From contig NZ_SADE01000004.1 in NCBI RefSeq assembly GCF_004005845.1, positions 496,001 through 560,000 of the forward strand: 64,000 nt of DNA, written 5' to 3'. This DNA is from Hwanghaeella grinnelliae. Its GTDB lineage: Bacteria; Pseudomonadota; Alphaproteobacteria; UBA8366; Aestuariispiraceae. The position numbers and the translations under genes are program-made. Below the pieces are notes generated by a model. The model saw only the letters and a program-made list of their open reading frames with translations. It had not been told where the DNA came from and searched no databases. Positions 16,745 to 24,762 of the stretch are shown here, in pieces. Numbering within the stretch: position 1 is the first letter of the stretch; each line of letters begins with the position of its first letter.

Positions 16745-17626
16745 GTGAGCCGTAACAGCGATACCGAGAAGAACGGGATGCAACCCCCGACCGGTTCGGG
16801 CGGGCAGGACATTCTGTTGCCGGTCGACGGTCTTGGCGGCAAAAGCGCCAACGCGGCGCTGCGGTCGCCGCTCTATCATCAGATTTATCTGATCCTACGT
16901 GATAAGATCCTCAGCGCGGAATATCCGACAGGAACGGTGCTGCCAGGCGAATTCGACCTGGCGGACCAGTATCGGGTTTCCCGCATTACGGTAAAGCGAG
17001 CGTTGGACGAGCTGGCGTCGGACGGCTTGGTGACGCGTGAGCGCGGCCGGGGGACGACAGTCACCTTCGAGGGCAAGGGCCCCGCCATCAGCGCTGCTGT
17101 TGAAGGGCAATTGGAAGACCTGTTGTCCATGGGGTATGAGACGCAGGTCCGCCTGATAGATTTCGCCTATGTTCCGGCCCCGCCGGAAGCGGCGGCGGCC
17201 CTGCTGTGTGATATGGGCGCGGAAGTTCAGCGCGCTGTCCGAACCAGAAGTAAGGACGGCACACCATTTTCCCATCTGACAACCTATGTGCCGGCGGATA
17301 TCGGGCGTTCCTTCGCCCCGGAAGACATGGTCGGCAAACCTTTGTTGGCACTGATGGAGGATGCCGGGGTGCGCGTCGCCTCGGCCTCTCAAACGATCAC
17401 GGCGACCTTGGCGGACCACAACGTCGCGGCGTTATTGGATTTGGATGTCGGGTCTGCTCTGCTCAAAGTGTCCCGAACCGTGTTTGATGTGGAAGGGCGT
17501 CCGGTGGAGTTCATTACCGCGCTCTACCGTCCGGACAGCTATTGCTATCAGATGTCTCTGTCTCGGGTATCCGGCGCCGGTGCGAATTCCTGGTCACCGA
17601 AGACGACGGGATACAAGCTGGCATGA
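16745..17626 (+). CDS. GntR-family regulator with UTRA domain (HutC type)
   Basis: A 293-residue regulator. The winged HTH (about 37-105; LPGEFDLADQYRVSRITVKRALDELASDGLVTRERGRG) is followed by a UTRA ligand-binding domain (about 120-280; YETQVRLIDFAYVPAP, then VEFITALYRPDSYCYQM). The start is GTG at 16745. It is the first gene of the catabolic operon: its TGA overlaps the ATG of the aconitase-family gene (ATGA at 17623-17626). An 18-bp palindrome lies just upstream. It is probably a repressor that releases the operon when a pathway intermediate binds. Confidence 0.9.
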   Translation: MSRNSDTEKNGMQPPTGSGGQDILLPVDGLGGKSANAALRSPLYHQIYLILRDKILSAEYPTGTVLPGEFDLADQYRVSRITVKRALDELASDGLVTRERGRGTTVTFEGKGPAISAAVEGQLEDLLSMGYETQVRLIDFAYVPAPPEAAAALLCDMGAEVQRAVRTRSKDGTPFSHLTTYVPADIGRSFAPEDMVGKPLLALMEDAGVRVASASQTITATLADHNVAALLDLDVGSALLKVSRTVFDVEGRPVEFITALYRPDSYCYQMSLSRVSGAGANSWSPKTTGYKLA

Positions 17627-18909
17627 CTGTGCAAACGCTTACGCTGGCTGAGAAGATCATCGCCCGGGCGTCGGGACGGGAAGCCGTCCGGCCCGGTGAA
17701 ATCGTGACCTGTGCGGTCGATTTGGCGATGATCCACGACAGCGGCGGTCCTCGGCGCGTGAAGCCTGTTTTGGAGCGGCTTGGCGTTGGTGTCTGGGACT
17801 CGAAACGCGTGGTTGTCGTCTCCGACCATTACGTGCCGGCCTTCGATGCAGAGAGCGCCGCGATCCTGAAACTCACCCGCGATTGGGCGCGGGATCAGGG
17901 CATAGAAAACTTCTACGACCAGCAGGGTATCTGCCATGTGGTGCTGCCGGAACGCGGACATTTGCGCCCCGGCATGTTCGTCGTCGGTGGGGACAGTCAT
18001 TCGCCGACCGGCGGGGCCTTCGGCAGCTATATGTTCGGCGTCGGCGCGACCGATATGGCCGGCGTTCTGGTGACCGGTGAGACGTGGATCCGTGTGCCTG
18101 AAACGATCCGTCTTCGTTGGGATGGCGCGCTGCCGGATGGGGTCAGCGCCAAGGACATGATGCTGAAACTCTGCGCGACGCTGGGCATGGATGGCGGCGA
18201 TTATCAGGCCGTGGAATATAGTGGGACGACGATTGCCGGATTGTCGATGACCGAGCGCATGACCCTGTCCAACATGGCGGCAGAATTGGGCGCGCAGGCG
18301 GGTCTGATCGCTGGGGACGAAACGACGGCGGAATACATTCGACAGGCCGGCGGTGATCCCGGCGCCTTCGTCGGCGAGCAGGGCGATGAGGATGCGCCGT
18401 GCCGGGTAGAACATCGTTTCGATGCCTTCGCGCTCGACCCGCAAGTGGCCGCACCGCACAGCCCGGCCAATAGCGGTTCTGTCTTGGACGCGGAAAAGGC
18501 CAAACTCGATCAGTGCTATATCGGCGCCTGTACGGGTGCGAAGCTGAACGATCTGCAGATGGCGGCCAGGGTGTTGAAGGGGCGGAAGGTCGCGTCGGGG
18601 ACCAGGTTGTTCGTTGCCCCGGCTTCCACGCGCATCACGGCCCAAGCCGCCGCCGATGGAACGCTCGCGGCGTTGACGGAGGCGGGCGCGATCCTGCTGC
18701 CGTCCGGCTGCGGTGCCTGCGCCGGTTATGGCGCGGGTGTCTTGGCGGAAGCGGAGGTTTGCATCTCCTCCACCGCGCGGAACTTCAAGGGACGCATGGG
18801 GGCGAAATCCTCGCAGGTTTATCTGGGGTCGCCGTTTACGGTCGCCGCCTCGGCAGTCATGGGACATATCGCCGATCCACGCGATTTCCTGGCGGAGGGC
18901 GCGGCATGA
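17623..18909 (+). CDS. Aconitase-family dehydratase large subunit (LeuC/HacA-like)
   Basis: A 428-residue protein matching the large subunit of 3-isopropylmalate/homoaconitate/dimethylmalate-type dehydratases. The [4Fe-4S] ligands are visible: Cys in YIGACTGAK (about 303) and two in SGCGACAGYGAG (about 363 and 366). Substrate-region motifs GGDSHSPTGGAFG and GVGATDMAG are also present. The start at 17623 was chosen because it overlaps the regulator's TGA. The next gene is the matching small subunit (ATGA overlap). The pair would reversibly dehydrate or hydrate a 2- or 3-hydroxy di- or tricarboxylate. The leucine pathway is less likely, since no other leu genes are nearby and the partners are catabolic. 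Confidence 0.9.
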   Translation: MTVQTLTLAEKIIARASGREAVRPGEIVTCAVDLAMIHDSGGPRRVKPVLERLGVGVWDSKRVVVVSDHYVPAFDAESAAILKLTRDWARDQGIENFYDQQGICHVVLPERGHLRPGMFVVGGDSHSPTGGAFGSYMFGVGATDMAGVLVTGETWIRVPETIRLRWDGALPDGVSAKDMMLKLCATLGMDGGDYQAVEYSGTTIAGLSMTERMTLSNMAAELGAQAGLIAGDETTAEYIRQAGGDPGAFVGEQGDEDAPCRVEHRFDAFALDPQVAAPHSPANSGSVLDAEKAKLDQCYIGACTGAKLNDLQMAARVLKGRKVASGTRLFVAPASTRITAQAAADGTLAALTEAGAILLPSGCGACAGYGAGVLAEAEVCISSTARNFKGRMGAKSSQVYLGSPFTVAASAVMGHIADPRDFLAEGAA

Positions 18910-19412
18910 CCGGCACTGCGGAAAACACCGGACGCGCCTGGGTCTATGGCGATAATGTCGATACCGACCTGTTGGCACCGGGCGCTTATATGAAAGGCCC
19001 GGTCGAAACCATGGCGACGCATTGCCTGGAAGCCATCGATCCCGATTTCGCAACGTCGGCGACGGCAGGCGATATCGTCGTCGGCGGTAAGAATTTCGGC
19101 ATGGGGTCCAGCCGCGAGCAGGCTGCCCAGGTGCTGGGGATCTTGGGCATCCGCGCCGTGGTCGCGAAAAGCTTTGGCGGCATCTTCTACCGCAATGCCT
19201 TTAACCTGGGCCTGTTGGCCCTTGTCTGTCCCGATGTGGACAAGATCGCGTCGGGTGACGCGCTATCCATCGACCCCGCTGCGGGCAAAATCGAAAACCT
19301 GACGCAAGGCACCGTAATCGCGACGGAGCCGGTCCCCGACCATCTGCTGAATATCGTCGGGGCGGGCGGGCTGGTCCCCTATTTGGAAAAAAAGATAAAA
19401 GGTGCCGCATGA
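18906..19412 (+). CDS. Aconitase-family dehydratase small subunit (LeuD-like)
   Basis: A 168-residue swivel-domain subunit. Motifs YGDNVDTDLLAPGAY (N-terminal, equivalent to LeuD NIDTD), GGKNFGMGSSREQA (about 60-73) and KSFGGIFYRNAFNLGL are typical of LeuD/archaeal HacB, and the length fits the short form. The ATG overlaps the large-subunit TGA (ATGA), and its own TGA overlaps the lyase ATG at 19409. With the large subunit it makes the active site of the dehydratase. In anaerobic nicotinate degradation such a pair (DmdAB) feeds a lyase of the family encoded next, which makes this arrangement suggestive. Confidence 0.9.
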   Translation: MTGTAENTGRAWVYGDNVDTDLLAPGAYMKGPVETMATHCLEAIDPDFATSATAGDIVVGGKNFGMGSSREQAAQVLGILGIRAVVAKSFGGIFYRNAFNLGLLALVCPDVDKIASGDALSIDPAAGKIENLTQGTVIATEPVPDHLLNIVGAGGLVPYLEKKIKGAA

Positions 19413-20290
19413 CCGAACAAACGGGTTTGAAGGCACGGCTGGAAATGCCGGACCTGCTGCTGACGCCGGGCGTGTTCGACGCGTTCGGCGCCATGCTGGC
19501 GGAACAGGCCGGTTTCGAAGCGCTTTATGTGTCCGGTGCGTCGATTGCCTATACGCGGCTGGGCCGGCCTGATATCGGCCTTGTCGGGATGGAGGAAGTC
19601 GCTTCGGTTGTCGGCCATATCCGCGAACGCGTGGACCTGCCGCTTGTCGTCGATGCGGATACGGGCTTTGGCAATGCGATCAATGTGCAGCGTACCGTAA
19701 AGGTGTTCGAGCGCGCCGGCGCGACGGCAATCCAGCTTGAGGACCAAGCCATGCCGAAACGCTGCGGCCACCTGAAGGGCAAGTCCCTTGTCCCGACCGC
19801 GGAAATGACAGGCAAGATCAAGGCGGCGGTCGATGCCAGGGCCAGTGAAGAAACGCTCATTGTTGCGCGGACCGATGCTATCGCGGTTGAAGGCTTCGCG
19901 CCCGCGCTTGACCGTGCCGATGCCTATGCCGCGGCGGGGGCGGATGTGCTGTTTGTCGAGGCGCCCCGCACGGCTGAGGAAATCCAAGCGGTGATCGATC
20001 GGTTCGGAACCCGCATCCCTTTGCTGGCGAACATGGTGGAAGGCGGACAGACCCCGTTGCACGATGCGGCGCAGTTGGAGGCGCTGGGCTTTTCCATCGC
20101 GATTTTCCCGGGCGGCCTGGCCCGTGCCTTGGCCAAGGCCGGGGCGGACTATTTCGCCAGCCTCAAGCAGCACGGCACAACGGATGCCTTCCGGGACCGG
20201 ATGCTCGACTTTACCGAACTGAATGCCGTGCTGGGAACCGACGACATCCTTAGCAGCGGCCAGCAATACGACGCGGAGAACCAGGAATGA
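19409..20290 (+). CDS. Isocitrate lyase / PEP mutase superfamily C-C lyase
   Basis: A 293-residue TIM-barrel enzyme close to methylisocitrate and 2,3-dimethylmalate lyases. Metal and substrate motifs are present (VVDADTGFGNA, about 82-92; QLEDQAMPKRCGH, about 110-122). The KRCGH catalytic cysteine is retained, which favours C-C bond cleavage of a 2-hydroxy dicarboxylate over phosphonate chemistry. The usual products are pyruvate, glyoxylate or propionate with a second acid. It is coupled on both sides by ATGA overlaps. With the dehydratase upstream it could form a hydrate-then-cleave pair. Confidence 0.88.
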   Translation: MTEQTGLKARLEMPDLLLTPGVFDAFGAMLAEQAGFEALYVSGASIAYTRLGRPDIGLVGMEEVASVVGHIRERVDLPLVVDADTGFGNAINVQRTVKVFERAGATAIQLEDQAMPKRCGHLKGKSLVPTAEMTGKIKAAVDARASEETLIVARTDAIAVEGFAPALDRADAYAAAGADVLFVEAPRTAEEIQAVIDRFGTRIPLLANMVEGGQTPLHDAAQLEALGFSIAIFPGGLARALAKAGADYFASLKQHGTTDAFRDRMLDFTELNAVLGTDDILSSGQQYDAENQE

Positions 20291-22053
20291 GCCCGGATAC
20301 GGGGAAAGTTGAAACGCAGCCGATGGATCCCGTCACGCTGGCGGTCTTGAAAGGACGATTGGAGCAGATCGCCGACGAAATGGACGCGACGCTCTTCCGC
20401 AGCGCCTTCAACCCGATCATCGCTGAAGCGCATGACGCCAGTCACGGTCTCTATCATGCGGAAACCGGGGAAACCCTGGTGCAGGGCAAATCCGGCCTGC
20501 CGGTCTTCGTCGGCGCAATGTCCTTTGCCGTGAAGGCGGTGATCGACCGGGCCGCCAAGGCTGGCGGCGTGTCGCAGGGGGACGTTTATATCTTCAATGA
20601 CCCGTATGAAGGCGGCACGCATTTGTCCGACTTCAAGCTGGTCCGCCCCTTTTTCCGGGATGGCAAACTGTTCTGCTATCTGGCCTCGGTCGGTCACTGG
20701 CACGATGTCGGCGGCAATGTGCCCGGCAACTACAATCCGGTGGCGACCGAATGCTTCCAGGAAGGCATGCTGATCCCGCCGGTGAAGCTGTATGACAAAG
20801 GCGAGTTCCGGCCCGACATCGTCGAGATCCTGAAGTCAAATTCGCGTCTGCCCGGCAGCCTCTATGGCGACCTGAACGGTCAGATCAACGCCTTGGAACT
20901 GGGCGATCAGCGCTTGAACGCCTTGCTGGACGACTACGGCGCGGAAACGGTGGCCCAAGGTCTTGCCGAATTGAAGGCGCGTGCCGGACAGTTGATGCGC
21001 AGCTTCATTGCCGACCTACCCGATGGAACCTATTCCGCCGACGATTTCCTGGATAATGACGGCATTACTGACAGTCCCTTGCAGATCGGGTTGGACATCC
21101 GCATCGAAGGCGACCGGATGATGCTTGATTTCGCCCGGACGTCGCCGGCCTGTGCCGGGCCGGTGAACATCTCCCGCTCGACGGCGATCGCATCCTGTTA
21201 TGTCGCCTTGAAGCATGTCTTCCGCGACGTGCCTGCGAATGCGGGCGTGTTGGAGCCGATCGACTTCAACATCCCTATCGAAAGTCTGTTGAGTGTCAGC
21301 GCGCCCAAGCCTGTCGGCGGCTATACCGAGACAATCCTGCGGGTGATCGACGTCATCTTCGTGGCCCTTTCACAGGCCGCGCCCGACATGGTGAACGGCT
21401 GCGCCTATGGCACGATCAACGCTTTGTCACTCGCCGGACACCGAGCGGACGGACGGCGGTGGGTCATGTTCTCCTTCTTCGGCGGCGGACATGGCGGCAA
21501 TCCGGAAGGCGACGGGTTGAACCACGGCAACGCGCCGATTTCGACCGCGACCATACCGCCATTGGAAATCCTGGAAGCGGCTTATCCGGTTCAATTCACC
21601 CAATGGGCCTTGCGCCCGGACAGCGGTGGTCCCGGCACACAGCGCGGCGGCAATGGCGCGATTTACGAAATCAAGCTGCTTGAGAAGAATGCGGACGTTT
21701 TCCTGTTCGGGGAACGCGGCAAATATGCGCCGCCGGGGGTCTTGGACGGTGAAAGTGCTGCCTTCAATAAGTTTACCTATGAACAGGATGACGGGCCTCA
21801 TGAACCGCCCATGGTGTCCAAGATGGTGGGGATCAAATTGACGACGGGGCAGAAAGTGCGTTTGGAAACGCCCGGCGGGGGCGGCTATGGCAGTCCCTTG
21901 CAACGCGATCCCGACCTGGTGGCCGAGGATGTGCGCCTTGGCTATGTCACCAGCGCGGCGGCCCGTGACCGCTATGCCTGTATCGTCGACGAAAGCGGCG
22001 AGCTGGATCGACCGGGAACCATCGTCCTGCGTCAGGAGGTCGCCAGTCAATGA
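20287..22053 (+). CDS. Hydantoinase B / oxoprolinase family subunit
   Basis: A 588-residue protein of the HyuB family (PVTLAVLKGRLEQIADEMDATLFRSAFN at the N-terminus in two runs; NDPYEGGTHLSDF, about 100-112; GGGHGGNPEGDGLNHGN, about 398-414). HyuB partners HyuA in ATP-dependent hydrolysis of hydantoin- or 5-oxoproline-like rings, and in acetone/acetophenone-type carboxylases. The ATG overlaps the lyase TGA, and the stop overlaps the HyuA ATG. No gamma-subunit gene typical of acetone carboxylase is nearby, favouring a hydantoinase/oxoprolinase-type activity. The substrate is unknown. Confidence 0.9.
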   Translation: MSPDTGKVETQPMDPVTLAVLKGRLEQIADEMDATLFRSAFNPIIAEAHDASHGLYHAETGETLVQGKSGLPVFVGAMSFAVKAVIDRAAKAGGVSQGDVYIFNDPYEGGTHLSDFKLVRPFFRDGKLFCYLASVGHWHDVGGNVPGNYNPVATECFQEGMLIPPVKLYDKGEFRPDIVEILKSNSRLPGSLYGDLNGQINALELGDQRLNALLDDYGAETVAQGLAELKARAGQLMRSFIADLPDGTYSADDFLDNDGITDSPLQIGLDIRIEGDRMMLDFARTSPACAGPVNISRSTAIASCYVALKHVFRDVPANAGVLEPIDFNIPIESLLSVSAPKPVGGYTETILRVIDVIFVALSQAAPDMVNGCAYGTINALSLAGHRADGRRWVMFSFFGGGHGGNPEGDGLNHGNAPISTATIPPLEILEAAYPVQFTQWALRPDSGGPGTQRGGNGAIYEIKLLEKNADVFLFGERGKYAPPGVLDGESAAFNKFTYEQDDGPHEPPMVSKMVGIKLTTGQKVRLETPGGGGYGSPLQRDPDLVAEDVRLGYVTSAAARDRYACIVDESGELDRPGTIVLRQEVASQ

Positions 22054-24131
22054 GTAGCCCGTCCAACCGCATTATCGTCGGCGTCGATGTCGGCGGTACC
22101 TTTACCGATGTCTTCTTCTTGAACGAAGCCGACGGCACCTGTGATGTCGCCAAGGTTCCCTCGACGCGGGGTGATCAGTCCATCGGGATCCGCGAAGGGA
22201 TCACCAGCCGGATCGCCGATCTGGGGCAGGTCGGCACCATCGTTCACGGCACGACCGTCGGCACAAACGCGCTGCTGGAACGGAAAGGCGTCCGCACAGG
22301 GCTGATCACCACGCGCGGTTTCCGCGATGTGCTGGAAATGCGCCGCCGCGACCGCCCGCAAACCTGGGGGTTGTGGGGACATTTCGACCCCATCGTGCCG
22401 CGCGATTTGCGGCTTGAGGTCGACGAACGCGTATTGGCCGACGGCACGGTCGCCGAAGAGCTTGACCCGGAACAGGTACGGGAAGCCGCACGAACCTTGC
22501 TGGAGCGGGGCGCGCAGGCTTTGTGTATCTTCTTCATCAACGGTTATGCCAATCAGCAGAACGAGCAGAAGGCGCTGGAAGCGGCGAAGCAGGTCTGGCC
22601 GAACGAGCATATTTCGGTCGCAAGTGAGATCCTGCCTGAAATCCGTGAGTTCGAACGCGGGTCGACGGCATCGTTGAACGCGTACCTTCAGCCGCTCGTC
22701 GGTTCCTATCTTGAGCGTCTGGAAGCCGGATTGCGGGACGGGGGCTTTGGTGGGGAAGTGCTGATCGTGCAGTCGAACGGCGGGGTCATGTCCGTCGCGA
22801 CGGCCCGCGCCCTGCCGGTCCGGACCGCCTTGTCCGGTCCCGCGGCCGGCGTCATCGCGGCCGGCTATATTGCGGAAAGCGCAGGCTTTCCGAACGTCAT
22901 CACCTGCGACATGGGCGGCACCAGCTTCGACGTCTCGCTTGTTGCGGATGGACAAAGTGCGCTGGCCGCCCAAACCAGCATCGATTTCGGCATGATCGTC
23001 CGGACCCCCATGATCGAGATAACGACCATTGGCGCGGGCGGGGGGTCAATCGCCTCGGTCGACCGCGGCGGCTTACTGCAGGTCGGACCGGAAAGCGCTG
23101 GGTCGGATCCTGGCCCGGTCTGTTACGGATTGGGCAATGACCGGCCGACCGTGACCGATGCGAATGTAGTTATGGGGCGGATCAATGCCGACAGGCCGAT
23201 CGGCGGAAAGCTCGACCGACTGGATGTGGAGGCCGCCAAACAGGCGATCGAAAAGCACATTGCCAAGCCACTGGGATTGGATGTGATGGCGGCGGCTGAG
23301 GCCATCGTGCGGGTTGCGAATGCCCGCATGGCCGGCGCGATCCGCTTGGTTTCCATCGAGCGCGGCCATGACCCGAAACGGTTCTCCGCCATGCCCTTCG
23401 GCGGCGGCGGGTCTCTGCATGCGGGCGCGTTGATCAAGGAAGTCGGTTTGGCGAGTGCGCTCGTGCCGCGCTATCCCGGCGTCACCAGCGCGCTTGGCTG
23501 CGTGATCGCGGATATGCGGCACGACCGGGTGCAGACCGTGAATACGCGGCTGGACGATCTGCCGGTCGAAACCGTCGAGGCCCAGATTTTGGATATCGTC
23601 GGTCACAGCGAATCCATGCTGGGCGAGGCTGGTGTCGGGTTCGATCGGATCGACCATATCGTCGAATTCGACATGCTCTATGTCGGGCAGACTCATACTG
23701 TTACGGTGCCTGTGCCCTTACAGATCGAGGCTGGTCGTACTCAGGCTGGCCGAACGGGCCTTTCCCGCGATCTGATCAAAACGTCTTTCGAAGATGCCTA
23801 TAAGGCTGCATTCGGCCGCCTTTTGGACGGCATCCCGATGCAGGTCATGAACCTGCGTGTCGCCGTGGTGGGCCGTCGTCCGAAATTCGATTTGGCCCTT
23901 CTGGCGCCGTCCGCCGAGGGACAGGTGGCGGATGCGGTGTTGGGCCAGCGGAACGTTTGGCAGGATGGCGATTGGAGGGACACGACCATATACGATCGCA
24001 TGGCCTTGCCGCTCGGTGCGCGGGTGGAAGGACCGGCCTTGCTTGAACAGGCGGACACGACCATCTTCGTCGATGCAGGCTTGGCCGCTTCCGTCGATCG
24101 GTTCGGTAACCTGATCATGGAACGCCAATAA
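22050..24131 (+). CDS. Hydantoinase A / oxoprolinase family subunit
   Basis: A 693-residue ATP-binding subunit. The N-terminal phosphate loop VGVDVGGTFTDVFF (about 9-22) and the second actin-like motif TCDMGGTSFDVSLV (about 288-301) mark an ASKHA-fold ATPase of the HyuA family. GAGGGSIASVDRGG and FGGGGSLHAG are also typical. AGGAGG lies 11 bp before the ATG, which also overlaps the HyuB TGA. With HyuB it would phosphorylate and open a cyclic amide or lactam, or carboxylate a carbonyl. It is separated from the next gene by 19 bp with a GTG start. Confidence 0.9.
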   Translation: MSSPSNRIIVGVDVGGTFTDVFFLNEADGTCDVAKVPSTRGDQSIGIREGITSRIADLGQVGTIVHGTTVGTNALLERKGVRTGLITTRGFRDVLEMRRRDRPQTWGLWGHFDPIVPRDLRLEVDERVLADGTVAEELDPEQVREAARTLLERGAQALCIFFINGYANQQNEQKALEAAKQVWPNEHISVASEILPEIREFERGSTASLNAYLQPLVGSYLERLEAGLRDGGFGGEVLIVQSNGGVMSVATARALPVRTALSGPAAGVIAAGYIAESAGFPNVITCDMGGTSFDVSLVADGQSALAAQTSIDFGMIVRTPMIEITTIGAGGGSIASVDRGGLLQVGPESAGSDPGPVCYGLGNDRPTVTDANVVMGRINADRPIGGKLDRLDVEAAKQAIEKHIAKPLGLDVMAAAEAIVRVANARMAGAIRLVSIERGHDPKRFSAMPFGGGGSLHAGALIKEVGLASALVPRYPGVTSALGCVIADMRHDRVQTVNTRLDDLPVETVEAQILDIVGHSESMLGEAGVGFDRIDHIVEFDMLYVGQTHTVTVPVPLQIEAGRTQAGRTGLSRDLIKTSFEDAYKAAFGRLLDGIPMQVMNLRVAVVGRRPKFDLALLAPSAEGQVADAVLGQRNVWQDGDWRDTTIYDRMALPLGARVEGPALLEQADTTIFVDAGLAASVDRFGNLIMERQ

Positions 24132-24150
24132 CAGCCGAAGGGACGGGGCC

Positions 24151-24762
24151 GTGGATTTCAGCGCCATAGACAAGACTGCCCTGCTGCTGGTTGATTTGCA
24201 GAACGATTTCATCCACCCGGATGGCGCCTATGCGCGCGGCGAGGCGAAATCGGAAGACATCGCCGCCCTACCGGCACGTCTGACGCCGCTGGCGGAGGCT
24301 TTTCGGGCCAATGGCGGCTGGATCGTCTCGACCCATTTCACCCTGGTGCCGGGCAGGGGTGGGGAGCCGATGATCTCGGATCATTTGCGGCGCTTGCGAC
24401 CCTTCCTCGCCAAAGGAGATTTCGCGCCGGGCAGTTGGGGACAAGGGCTGCTGGAAGGATTGGGGCCGTCGGATATCGAAGTGGAGAAGGTCGCCTTTTC
24501 CGCTTTCTATATGAGCCGCCTTGAATGGGTGCTGCGCAAAGTCGGTATTGAACATTTGGTGGTCGGCGGGATCGTGACGAATGGCGGCGTCGCCTCCACG
24601 GTACGTGACGCCCATGTGCGTGATTTTCATGTGACCGTACTGGCCGATGGTTGTGCGGCCTTCGATGCCGAGGTTCACAAGACCAATATCGAAGCGCTAC
24701 GCAGTGTTGCGGATATTTCTTCCTGCGAGCAGGTCCTTGCCGGTCTGGCATCAAGATCGTGA
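24151..24762 (+). CDS. Isochorismatase-like hydrolase lacking the catalytic Cys
   Basis: A 203-residue protein of the isochorismatase-like (cysteine hydrolase) superfamily. The aspartate motif is clear (LLLVDLQNDF, about 10-19), as is the lysine in VEKVAFSAF (about 112-120). The position that is Cys in amidases of the family (TNVCVEST) reads TNGGVAST here (about 148-155), so the catalytic Cys is Gly, as in true isochorismatases such as EntB and PhzD. That argues against amidase action and for hydrolysis of an ether or enol-ether bond, or a non-catalytic role. The start is GTG; the TGA overlaps the next GTG (GTGA). Confidence 0.8.
   Translation: MDFSAIDKTALLLVDLQNDFIHPDGAYARGEAKSEDIAALPARLTPLAEAFRANGGWIVSTHFTLVPGRGGEPMISDHLRRLRPFLAKGDFAPGSWGQGLLEGLGPSDIEVEKVAFSAFYMSRLEWVLRKVGIEHLVVGGIVTNGGVASTVRDAHVRDFHVTVLADGCAAFDAEVHKTNIEALRSVADISSCEQVLAGLASRS

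Noticed and set aside
17548-19053. A 501-codon open frame antisense to the dehydratase genes
   Set aside because: It runs through the coding strand of clear LeuC/LeuD homologues, has biased arginine/histidine-rich composition and no family match. It is a shadow of GC-rich codon use.
24151-24762. Maleamate or carbamoyl amidase completing a cyclic-imide pathway
   Set aside because: The catalytic Cys of family amidases is Gly here, so an amidase role is unlikely.
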